Source: Bacteroidales bacterium (GTDB lineage: Bacteria > Bacteroidota > Bacteroidia > Bacteroidales > B18-G4). Taken from it: 11,113 nt of DNA. The notes beneath the pieces are model-generated. The model was not told the DNA's origin, ran no database searches, and saw nothing but the letters and a program-made list of their open reading frames with translations. Position 1 is the stretch's first letter, and every line of letters begins with the position of its first letter. Made by a program: the position numbers and the translations under genes. The DNA lies in assembly GCA_030618905.1 (NCBI GenBank), contig JAUXCL010000069.1, positions 1-11,113 of the forward strand. Reading direction: 5' to 3'. Shown one piece after another: positions 1-5,484 of the stretch.

Positions 1-874
1 ATCGAGTGATATTGAACCCGATGATCAGATCGCCCTTGGTCCAGTCATTCTGATTCAAGGCAACATTATATTGCGGGACCAGGTAATTGGCCGTACCGAT
101 GAAAAACTGAAATGCGTGTGTACTCGTAGCCACTTCCCAACCTATATTCATATTGGGCTTTGGTGGATTGACCAGTGGTACATGCTCAGCAATAGCTTCT
201 GTATTGATTGGCCAGTCAAAATTGAAAATCACAGAGGATTGAGGGCTTACCCTGGCCCGGCCGTTGAAATGAAAAGCCAGTTTATCATGTTCCTGTGTGG
301 GTTCAACTTTATTAAAATGCGCAAAACTTCCTGCGATGGCAAGGGTCAGCCAATCCGTAAATTTCCTGGTTACGATGACCTGTGTAAAATAAGAAAAGCG
401 ATTGGTGAATTTGTAGTTCTTGCCGAAGTATTTTTCATTCTGTGCATCAATAGCCCAATCACCGAAGTATGTAATTGATATGGGTATTTTGTTGCTTCTC
501 GTTTGTTTCAAAATATTAACTTTCAAAGTAAAATCCTGCAATTTGTAGTTTTTGGTGGTACCAAATCCCACCTGCAACCAATCCCAAATACTGTAATTCG
601 CCCCCAGGCGGATATTTGATGCACCATAAATTCCCCAGAGATCAGAAATGCCATTGCCGACCGGGCCAAAGCGGTGTTGAATGACGAATTCCAGGGTTTT
701 TGCTGTGGGAATATTAACGGTTTGACCGTCGATGACATATCCACTGGCAAACATCCTGCGGGCAGGTTTCTTTTCAGATTTATTGCCAAAAGCAGTAGTC
801 CATAGATCATAACCCTGTCCGAACAGAGCTATATTAAACAGGACAAGAATAAGTATGATATAATATCTTTTCAT
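1..874 (-). CDS. DUF5777-like outer-membrane beta-barrel protein (partial, C-terminus beyond left edge)
   Basis: Reading the minus strand from an ATG at 874 gives an uninterrupted frame of 291 codons to the window edge. The N-terminus (MKRYYIILILVLFNIALFGQ) is a typical signal peptide ending in the Bacteroidota-style FGQ. The mature part is rich in alternating aromatic and polar residues, such as RFGPVGNG, LWGIYGASNIRLG, WLQVGFGTTKNYKLQD and ITYFGDWAID, the pattern of amphipathic strands of an outer-membrane barrel. The order of these blocks matches my memory of the DUF5777 family, whose function is unknown. The gene follows the mono-heme lipoprotein after 42 bp, so the two are probably cotranscribed and may work together in the outer membrane. 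At about 290 residues it is much smaller than MtrB-type conduit porins. The C-terminal end cannot be seen. I am confident in the frame and the barrel nature, less so in the exact family. Confidence 0.8.
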   Translation of the reverse strand, partial: MKRYYIILILVLFNIALFGQGYDLWTTAFGNKSEKKPARRMFASGYVIDGQTVNIPTAKTLEFVIQHRFGPVGNGISDLWGIYGASNIRLGANYSIWDWLQVGFGTTKNYKLQDFTLKVNILKQTRSNKIPISITYFGDWAIDAQNEKYFGKNYKFTNRFSYFTQVIVTRKFTDWLTLAIAGSFAHFNKVEPTQEHDKLAFHFNGRARVSPQSSVIFNFDWPINTEAIAEHVPLVNPPKPNMNIGWEVATSTHAFQFFIGTANYLVPQYNVALNQNDWTKGDLIIGFNITR

Positions 875-885
875 TGTATTAATTT

Positions 886-899
886 TGATTGATCAATCA
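886..899. repeat. 14-bp perfect palindrome upstream of the DUF5777 barrel gene
   Basis: TGATTGATCAATCA reads the same on both strands. It lies 11 bp before the barrel start codon, in the 42-bp gap after the lipoprotein gene. It may be an operator or a small hairpin in the leader that affects translation, but the region is A/T-rich and chance cannot be excluded. It does not fit the FNR layout TTGAT-N4-ATCAA. Confidence 0.3.
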
Positions 900-916
900 G
901 TTGATAGTCCATTTTA

Positions 917-1288
917 CTAATTATTTTGAGCGCCCTGCTCTATCCATTTCAGGATATAGGCTGCATCACCGGGTTGGGCATAGGCTTTCATGCTTCCGAA
1001 CCTGAGAGAGGTGTAAAGCGTACTGCTTTCCGGGTCATCAACATTCACGTAACCCCCACTCATAATCTCATTATAGGATACTTCTGCGGAGAGATTTGGG
1101 GATGGTCCACCGGAGCTATGGCATCCACTTGCGTTACAGCTGCGATCAAAAATGGGCTGGATATTATTCGAATAAGAGATGACATCCGGCATTTCCGGAT
1201 CGTCTGGCACAATCCACTCATACTCACAGGATTGCATGAGAAATGCAGCAAATAAAAACAGCATTATTACTCTGATGATTCTGATCAT
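917..1288 (-). CDS. Mono-heme c-type cytochrome lipoprotein with CX4CH haem motif
   Basis: With the start at 1288 the product has 123 residues. A hydrophobic signal ends in a lipobox, LMQSC, so Cys21 should be lipidated and the protein membrane-anchored. The domain begins with YSNNIQPIFDRSC and carries CNASGCH at residues 51-57, a haem-attachment motif with four residues between the cysteines instead of two. Met100 (FGSMKAY) is the likely distal iron ligand. The end, ILKWIEQGAQNN, matches the usual finish of small cytochrome domains in Bacteroidota of the IQPIF..SC...GCH type. A longer frame begins at 1369, but its first 27 codons would translate through a transcription terminator, so it is rejected. 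The gene sits between the hexaheme cytochrome and the barrel gene. Its role in electron transfer is inferred; donor and acceptor are unknown. Confidence 0.8.
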   Translation of the reverse strand: MIRIIRVIMLFLFAAFLMQSCEYEWIVPDDPEMPDVISYSNNIQPIFDRSCNASGCHSSGGPSPNLSAEVSYNEIMSGGYVNVDDPESSTLYTSLRFGSMKAYAQPGDAAYILKWIEQGAQNN

Positions 1289-1322
1289 ATCGCTTATGTT
1301 AATTCGTTCGTTATTTAAATTC

Positions 1323-1358
1323 AAAAAAAAAAGCTTCAAATAAATGAAGCTTTTTTTT
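1323..1358 (-). terminator. Rho-independent terminator after the hexaheme cytochrome gene
   Basis: A perfect 14-bp stem (arms 1325-1338 and 1345-1358, loop AATAAA) has GCTTCA/TGAAGC at its core. It is flanked by ten A on the left and eight T on the right, so it could work in both directions. On the minus strand it lies 13 bp after the hexaheme stop codon and 34 bp before the lipoprotein start. It therefore separates, or attenuates, transcription between the two cytochrome genes. Confidence 0.9.
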
Positions 1359-1371
1359 GATTCACTCAATC

Positions 1372-2382
1372 TTATTGCAGAGATTCAATTGAATTTTCCA
1401 TTAATTTCTTGGCGTATTTTGTATTATGTAATCCCTCACTCCTGTCTTCCAGTACAAAGAGATAGTTGAATACACCACCGGCCTGATCCATGGACATAGT
1501 ACCTGGAATAACGTGATCACTTGAATCCAGGACTCCTTGTGTCAATAATACGGTTCTCAGGTCAGCCAGCAATCCATCAATTAGTTCAGCTGTATCCTCA
1601 ACCATAGCTTCAAGAGCGTCGGGATCCGTATGGCAATCCGTACAACCAGCAATATTGAGATGGTCACCTCCATGATAGAGGTAAGTCATATTCCAGGTAT
1701 GCCCACCGGCCTGGTTTCCATATGCTTCAGCCATATGGCACTTGACACAAGTATTTTCAATATTTGTATGTGCGCTATTACTATATCCTCCGCCTACTTC
1801 ATATCCGCCCGTACCGGCAATCATTGTGCCTTGAGGGCCATGGTGTGGGCCCCAATAAGGTGATGTGATCGTGATATCTTCCCTGGTTCCGGGACTTGGA
1901 AATGGATCCGGGATCATGGGTTGATGACAGCTAATACAAACGTTAGCCGTTCCCTGGTCAGAAACAACATCATTAATCCGGAACGCCACAGGTGTAGTTG
2001 ACCTGAGCTGCCAGTCGCTGGAAGTATAAGTTTCATGAATATTGTGACAGGTGAAACAATTTACCGGGGTTGGATTTGAAATGGCTGCTGATGTTTCCTG
2101 TTCACCGGTTTGGAGTACTTCACGGTATCCCATGCTGGTATGGCAAGGTGCACAATCTGATCCATTTCTTTCAAAGGTTCCGCCATTCAGGTGGCCTGAT
2201 GCTTCATATTGGATCTGCCTGGCCAGTACATCTTCAGAAAAATTATGACATTGTCCACAGGTTTGGACTCCTGATTCCCCCTGAGGTCCCTGTTGGCCTT
2301 CTTTAGTACAACTTGCAACGAAAACAATCATCGCTACAAATAAAACCGGAACGATGAGCATGAATAGATTTGTTTTTTTCAT
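1372..2382 (-). CDS. Hexaheme c-type cytochrome lipoprotein
   Basis: The 336-residue protein starts with a hydrophobic signal and a VASC lipobox, giving a lipidated Cys25 followed by TKEG. Six CXXCH motifs begin at residues 42 (CGQCH), 77 (CAPCH), 109 (CFTCH), 149 (CISCH), 212 (CVKCH) and 247 (CTDCH). Further histidines at 64, 180, 181, 205, 228, 237 and 241 could be distal ligands. Blocks such as GPHHGPQGTMIAG and GGHTWNMTY, and a helical C-terminal tail with FNYLFVLEDRSEGLHN, fit a known type of multiheme cytochrome that I recall from many environmental Bacteroidota, though I cannot name its substrate. Three Gly-X-Y triplets (29-37) follow the lipid anchor. The sequence after the anchor, C-T-K-E, partly resembles the CXK(D/E)2 surface-export signal described in Capnocytophaga, so display on the cell surface is possible. 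Two FNR-like boxes lie upstream. Confidence 0.92.
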   Translation of the reverse strand: MKKTNLFMLIVPVLFVAMIVFVASCTKEGQQGPQGESGVQTCGQCHNFSEDVLARQIQYEASGHLNGGTFERNGSDCAPCHTSMGYREVLQTGEQETSAAISNPTPVNCFTCHNIHETYTSSDWQLRSTTPVAFRINDVVSDQGTANVCISCHQPMIPDPFPSPGTREDITITSPYWGPHHGPQGTMIAGTGGYEVGGGYSNSAHTNIENTCVKCHMAEAYGNQAGGHTWNMTYLYHGGDHLNIAGCTDCHTDPDALEAMVEDTAELIDGLLADLRTVLLTQGVLDSSDHVIPGTMSMDQAGGVFNYLFVLEDRSEGLHNTKYAKKLMENSIESLQ

Positions 2383-2467
2383 AAATGGTTGGTTTTTAGC
2401 TTTATTATGGCTTATCCTACTTTCTTGATTTTTCGCGATTCAATATTAAATAATTGTTCAGTTCCTG

Positions 2468-2500
2468 TAAATATATATACATTGATATATTTACATTCAA
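2468..2500 (-). promoter_or_regulatory. Possible Bacteroidota-type promoter of the hexaheme cytochrome gene
   Basis: On the minus strand a TTG (2500-2498) is followed after 22 bp by TATATTTA (2475-2468), seven of eight matches to TAnnTTTG. The spacing is at the upper end of the 17-23 bp range known for this promoter class. Transcription would start near 2461, giving a leader of about 80 nt. The two FNR-like boxes would then be centred near -70 and -91, which are usable positions for an upstream activator. The region is very A/T-rich, so a chance match is possible. Confidence 0.35.
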
Positions 2501-2524
2501 GAAAGGGTTTGGTGTAGGAATATT

Positions 2525-2538
2525 TTGACATACATCAT
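2525..2538. promoter_or_regulatory. FNR-like box A upstream of the hexaheme cytochrome gene
   Basis: TTGACATACATCAT matches the FNR consensus TTGAT-N4-ATCAA at eight of ten defined positions. It differs from box B at only two of 14 positions. Its centre is about 149 bp before the cytochrome start codon. The regulator gene directly upstream encodes a Crp/Fnr protein with the recognition-helix Glu and Arg, so direct control is a reasonable inference. Confidence 0.5.
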
Positions 2539-2545
2539 GTTTTTA

Positions 2546-2559
2546 TTGATATATATCAT
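2546..2559. promoter_or_regulatory. FNR-like box B upstream of the hexaheme cytochrome gene
   Basis: TTGATATATATCAT matches TTGAT-N4-ATCAA at nine of ten positions. Its centre lies 21 bp, two helical turns, from that of box A, so two dimers would bind on the same face of the DNA. A third copy of the first nine bases (TTGATATAT, from 2482) lies inside the proposed promoter but has no matching second half. Confidence 0.55.
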
Positions 2560-2602
2560 TGCAGACAGCCTATTAAGCTAATTAACAGATTTTTGGTTCA
2601 TG

Positions 2603-2640
2603 CTAAATTATGGTGAGGTTGGAGGAGGTTTCTAATTTAG
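2603..2640. repeat. 8-bp inverted repeat enclosing a G-rich loop
   Basis: CTAAATTA (2603-2610) and TAATTTAG (2633-2640) are exact reverse complements. The 22-base loop contains five GG pairs on the plus strand (2612, 2617, 2621, 2624, 2627) separated by one to three bases. It lies 31 bp after the stop codon of the regulator gene. It has no T-run typical of an intrinsic terminator. It could be a 3'-end structure or a two-tetrad G-quadruplex, but neither is proven. Confidence 0.35.
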
Positions 2641-2671
2641 AATAGCTATAAATATTAATTTTGAGACATTT

Positions 2672-3367
2672 TTACCCTGTTTCACTGATATTGATCAGGG
2701 CTTTTTCATTTAGAATTTTTACCTCATCTTTATTGACGGAGATAAATCCTGCATCTTTCAAATCCTTTAATACCCTGATGACACTTTCTTTGGTCATGGA
2801 TGACAGGTCTGCGAGGTCCTGTCGGGAAATTGTCAGGTAAAAAGGATTGGTTCTGTAAACTGCTTTATTCAGATATAATAAGGTATTTGCTATACGCCCG
2901 GGCATTTGCTTCTGGGTGAGGGTAAGCAATTTATCGAAAAGCATTATGTCCCGCTCATTGCCCTGCCTTAACAGTTCATTGGCCAGGGTAATATTTTTCT
3001 TTAGGATTTCATTAAAAAGATAGGCCTCGATAAAACAAGCAGTGGTATCTTCCACGGCAGCAGCTGAGAAATGGTGCCTGAAATCAGTGTACATCCCAGG
3101 CCCCCCTATCATATTTCCGGGTCGTACTATCTTCAGGATCAGATTTTTATTATTATACCCTTCAATATATATCTTGACCAGGCCACTGGTAATGCAAGCT
3201 ATATGGGTTAATGATGTGCCCTGTTTAAATATGGTTTCACCCCGGTTAAATTTAACTTCATACCTGGTTTCATTAATTTTCTGCAATTCCTCATTTGAAA
3301 GAAATTTAAAGAAATCTATTTTGCGTTTACATTTTGTGCAGTCCTGAAGTTTTAAAAATTGTGCCAT
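2672..3367 (-). CDS. Crp/Fnr-family transcriptional regulator
   Basis: This is a 231-residue protein of normal family length. Residues about 20-120 form a cyclic-nucleotide-binding-type sensor barrel (FNRGETIFKQG, ITSGLVKIY), followed by a long dimerisation helix and a C-terminal winged helix-turn-helix (LTISRQDLADLSSMTKESVIRVLKDL). In the recognition helix Glu194 and Arg198 match the base-contacting Glu and Arg shared by FNR and CRP. The position of FNR Ser212 is Ile here. There are four cysteines: Cys10, Cys13, Cys58 and Cys111. Cys111 aligns with E. coli FNR Cys122 (LETSMVCEIPF against VEDTTACFIEA), and Cys10/Cys13 resemble the FNR N-terminal pair, but the third N-terminal cysteine is missing. 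An iron-sulphur or thiol sensor is possible but unproven. It probably controls the cytochrome gene downstream and perhaps itself. Confidence 0.93.
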   Translation of the reverse strand: MAQFLKLQDCTKCKRKIDFFKFLSNEELQKINETRYEVKFNRGETIFKQGTSLTHIACITSGLVKIYIEGYNNKNLILKIVRPGNMIGGPGMYTDFRHHFSAAAVEDTTACFIEAYLFNEILKKNITLANELLRQGNERDIMLFDKLLTLTQKQMPGRIANTLLYLNKAVYRTNPFYLTISRQDLADLSSMTKESVIRVLKDLKDAGFISVNKDEVKILNEKALINISETG

Positions 3368-3371
3368 AGTA

Positions 3372-3385
3372 TTGACATTTATCTA
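3372..3385. promoter_or_regulatory. Weak FNR-like box just before the regulator gene
   Basis: TTGACATTTATCTA matches TTGAT-N4-ATCAA at eight of ten positions and ends four bases from the regulator start codon. Binding here would fit autorepression. The match is weak and lies in A/T-rich DNA, so chance is quite possible. Confidence 0.25.
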
Positions 3386-3463
3386 CTTTCAATATAAAAA
3401 TAGTTAAATTATTTTTGATTGTAAAGCAGATACGAAAATAAATGATTCTAAATTTTAAACATA

Positions 3464-3495
3464 AAAAAAGAGGCCATTGCACAAGCCTCTCTTTT
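3464..3495. terminator. Bidirectional rho-independent terminator
   Basis: AGAGGC (3469-3474) pairs with GCCTCT (3485-3490) around a 10-base loop. After one mismatch, four further A-T pairs extend the stem (3464-3467 with 3492-3495), and A/T runs continue on both sides. On the minus strand it most likely ends the transcript of the 139-aa gene, whose stop codon is about 180 bp upstream. Confidence 0.75.
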
Positions 3496-3674
3496 AATTT
3501 TTGTTGGTATGTTATGAAAGAACGTTAATTTTTCTTATCTTTTGCAAACTGATCTTGCATTTGGGAGATATTAATGTTTTCAGTTTAGCTTATTGAAAAT
3601 AATAAACCAACAATAGCATTAATTGTTCACCGAAATGTGTAAAATTTTGAAATTAAATTCAGGGCAGGAAATAC
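3496..3674. other. Non-coding gap between terminator and the 139-aa gene
   Basis: No frame longer than about 18 codons with a start codon was found here on either strand. The sequence is A/T-rich. It may be only the long 3' untranslated tail of the 139-aa gene, or it may contain a small RNA ending at the terminator at 3464-3495. I saw no convincing promoter for such an RNA. Confidence 0.4.
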
Positions 3675-4094
3675 TTAATCACTTTTGAGCTTTGATCGTT
3701 GATCCAGAAGCTTATTGATTTCTTCTTCCGTTAAATCAGGATTGCCCAACATTTCATCTATCTGGCCAACATCATCTGCAGGAGCTGATTTTTCCCCGGG
3801 TTCTTCAATTGAATCGAATTCCATTACAGCCTCATAATCATCCCCCAATTCGTTCTTTAATTGCTCTACCAGCCCGGCGATCATGTCCTTGACGGGTTCC
3901 CCAAACTTGTCGAGCAATTCCTCCGAGATCTGATCTTTCATGTTCTCATAATTATTGATCAGGTATTCAAAGTTCTGGTAGAAACTTTTATCAATCCCCT
4001 TCATTTCATCCAGGGATGTTTTCTCTTTCAACTTCTTGAACAGTTTAATCAGCAGGTCTAGATTTTCGTGGAATGATCTGTTGCTCTCAGGCAT
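3675..4094 (-). CDS. Acidic helical protein of unknown function
   Basis: A 139-residue product that I do not recognise. It has no signal peptide or membrane segment, so it should be cytoplasmic. Residues 1-95 look fully helical with heptad-like spacing of Leu, Ile and Phe (LLIKLFKKLKEK, FYQNFEYLINNYENMKDQI, MIAGLVEQLKNEL). Then follow a flexible acidic linker rich in Glu, Pro and Ala, and a short C-terminal helical piece (DLTEEEINKLLDQRSKL). The composition is strongly acidic. The ATG at 4094 is preferred because the next upstream ATG, at 4098, is in another frame with an immediate stop. A good Bacteroidota-type promoter lies directly upstream. The gene is divergent from panC, and a shared control region is possible. 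A binding or scaffold role is only a guess. That it is a real gene is supported by the promoter, the terminator and the protein-like composition. Confidence 0.75.
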   Translation of the reverse strand: MPESNRSFHENLDLLIKLFKKLKEKTSLDEMKGIDKSFYQNFEYLINNYENMKDQISEELLDKFGEPVKDMIAGLVEQLKNELGDDYEAVMEFDSIEEPGEKSAPADDVGQIDEMLGNPDLTEEEINKLLDQRSKLKSD

Positions 4095-4110
4095 ACATTT
4101 GTCTTTTTTG

Positions 4111-4142
4111 CAAAATTAGTTCAATTTTTTAAAGCTAAACAA
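4111..4142 (-). promoter_or_regulatory. Bacteroidota-type promoter of the 139-aa gene
   Basis: On the minus strand TTG (4142-4140) is followed after 21 bp by TAATTTTG (4118-4111), a perfect TAnnTTTG. The start site would be near 4104, only about 10 nt before the ATG at 4094. Confidence 0.5.
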
Positions 4143-4160
4143 TTAAAGGCCATTTTATTC

Positions 4161-4168
4161 TATCTTTG
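4161..4168 (+). promoter_or_regulatory. Possible -7 element of the panC operon promoter
   Basis: TATCTTTG is a perfect TAnnTTTG, but no TTG lies 17-23 bp upstream, so only half of the promoter is visible. If real, transcription starts near 4175, which rules out the ATG at 4166 and supports the panC start at 4268 with a leader of about 93 nt. Confidence 0.4.
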
Positions 4169-4267
4169 AGTGATCGTGTTGGCTTGAAATATAAACGCCA
4201 AAAGCGGAATTTTGTTTTCTGCTCACTGATCCCAAACTATAGTCAGGGAATTGAACAGCGCCCAAAA

Positions 4268-5110
4268 ATGCAGGTTTTTAAAGAAATTACGCCACTTCAG
4301 GAATATTTAGATATCCAAGTCCGGGAAGGCAGGACCATTGGCTTTGTGCCTACAATGGGTGCCCTGCATGATGGGCATTTATCACTTATTGCATTCTCAG
4401 TCGCTGATAACGACCTGACTGTGGCCAGCATATTCGTAAACCCAAAGCAATTTAACAACCCCGATGATCTCAAAAAATACCCAAGGACCCTGGACAGGGA
4501 CCTGAAAGAACTTGAAACAAGTGGATGCGATATTGTTTTTTTCCCATCCGGGAAAGAAATGTACCCTGAAGAAGTGCACATAGTATATGATTTCGGAAAT
4601 CTCGATATGGTGATGGAGGGAAAGCACAGGCCAGGCCATTTTAATGGGGTCGCCATTGTAGTAGAGCGCTTATTTAAAATTACAAAACCTGACAAGGCAT
4701 ATTTCGGACAAAAAGATTTTCAACAACTGGCCATCATCAAAGCACTGGTTGAGATCCAAAAGATACCAGTAGACATCATACCCTGCCCTATTGTCAGGGA
4801 GGCCGATGGACTGGCCATGAGTTCCAGGAACATAAGATTAACTGTAGCACAAAGAAAATCGGCACCAGGGATATACCGGGCATTACAGGGTGCAAAGTCA
4901 AAATTCAACCAGACTTCTATTAAAGAAATAAAGGATTGGGTTGATAGACAAATCCGCAATATCCCTGAAATGGAGCTGGAATACTTTGAAATTGTGGATC
5001 AAAAGAGCTTAACGCCGGTTTTAACACGCCGGCAAGGCCAGACATGCATTGCCTGCATCGCGGTTTACCTGGGAGAAGTTCGTTTAATTGACAATATGTT
5101 TCTGAATTGA
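4268..5110 (+). CDS. panC: Pantothenate synthetase (pantoate-beta-alanine ligase)
   Basis: PanC joins pantoate and beta-alanine, using ATP via a pantoyl-adenylate, to make pantothenate for coenzyme A. The 280-residue product has the usual family length. The nucleotidyl-transferase signature is FVPTMGALHDGH at residues 26-37 with His34 and His37. Further conserved blocks are FVNPKQFNNPDDLKKYPRT, KHRPGHFNGV (119-128), YFGQKDFQQL (145-154) and the KMSKS-like loop MSSRN (184-188). An in-frame ATG at 4166 would add 34 residues without family similarity and lies within the likely promoter; the start MQVFKEI is the standard PanC N-terminus. panD follows after 23 bp, so the beta-alanine supplier and its user are made together. 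Nothing in the protein is unusual. Confidence 0.97.
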   Translation: MQVFKEITPLQEYLDIQVREGRTIGFVPTMGALHDGHLSLIAFSVADNDLTVASIFVNPKQFNNPDDLKKYPRTLDRDLKELETSGCDIVFFPSGKEMYPEEVHIVYDFGNLDMVMEGKHRPGHFNGVAIVVERLFKITKPDKAYFGQKDFQQLAIIKALVEIQKIPVDIIPCPIVREADGLAMSSRNIRLTVAQRKSAPGIYRALQGAKSKFNQTSIKEIKDWVDRQIRNIPEMELEYFEIVDQKSLTPVLTRRQGQTCIACIAVYLGEVRLIDNMFLN

Positions 5111-5133
5111 AATTTTTGTAATTTTGCACAGTC

Positions 5134-5481
5134 ATGCAAATTGAAATATTAAAATCCAAGATACACAGGGCAAGCATCACAGATGCTAACCTGAATTATG
5201 TTGGCAGCCTCACCATTGATGAGGACCTGATGGATGCAGCCAACCTGATTGAAAATGAGAAGATTCACATTTATAATATCAATAATGGTGAGCGGCTGGA
5301 GACGTATGTTATCAAAGGTTTAAGAGGCTCCGGCACCATAGTACTCAATGGTGCAGCCGCACGGAAAGCTGCCATTGGCGACCTGGTCATCATTATATCA
5401 TATGCCATGATGGATTTTGAGTTGGCCAAAAGCTTTAAACCTTCCATCGTATTCCCGGACCAACACAATAAACTGAAATAG
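5134..5481 (+). CDS. panD: Aspartate 1-decarboxylase
   Basis: PanD converts aspartate to beta-alanine, the second substrate of PanC. It is made as an inactive proenzyme that cleaves itself between Gly24 and Ser25 (YVGSL), turning the serine into the catalytic pyruvoyl group. The cleavage site and the residues known from the E. coli enzyme are present: Lys9, His11, Tyr22, Arg54, Thr57, Tyr58 and Asn72 (VLNGAAA). The length of 115 residues is slightly below the E. coli enzyme and normal for the family. A TAATTTTG element at 5119-5126, just before the ATG, could give an internal start with a nearly absent leader, but it lacks an upstream TTG at proper spacing. Confidence 0.97.
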   Translation: MQIEILKSKIHRASITDANLNYVGSLTIDEDLMDAANLIENEKIHIYNINNGERLETYVIKGLRGSGTIVLNGAAARKAAIGDLVIIISYAMMDFELAKSFKPSIVFPDQHNKLK

Positions 5482-5484
5482 TTT

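Noticed and set aside
71..478. Plus-strand open frame of 135 codons
   Set aside because: It lies wholly opposite the DUF5777 barrel gene, has low-complexity Trp/Cys-rich content without family motifs, and the minus-strand frame with signal peptide explains the region.
886..899. Palindrome before the barrel gene as an FNR box
   Set aside because: Centred on the palindrome, the half-sites read TGATT/AATCA and do not fit TTGAT-N4-ATCAA.
926..1255. Plus-strand open frame of 109 codons over the mono-heme lipoprotein gene
   Set aside because: It is the antisense shadow of the lipoprotein gene; the minus strand carries a lipobox and haem motif.
4166..4267. 34-residue N-terminal extension of PanC
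   Set aside because: The extension has no PanC similarity, begins inside a TAnnTTTG promoter element, and the ATG at 4268 gives the standard family start.
5119..5126. TAATTTTG before panD as a separate promoter
   Set aside because: No TTG lies 17-23 bp upstream, and the start site would fall on the ATG itself; read-through from panC is simpler.
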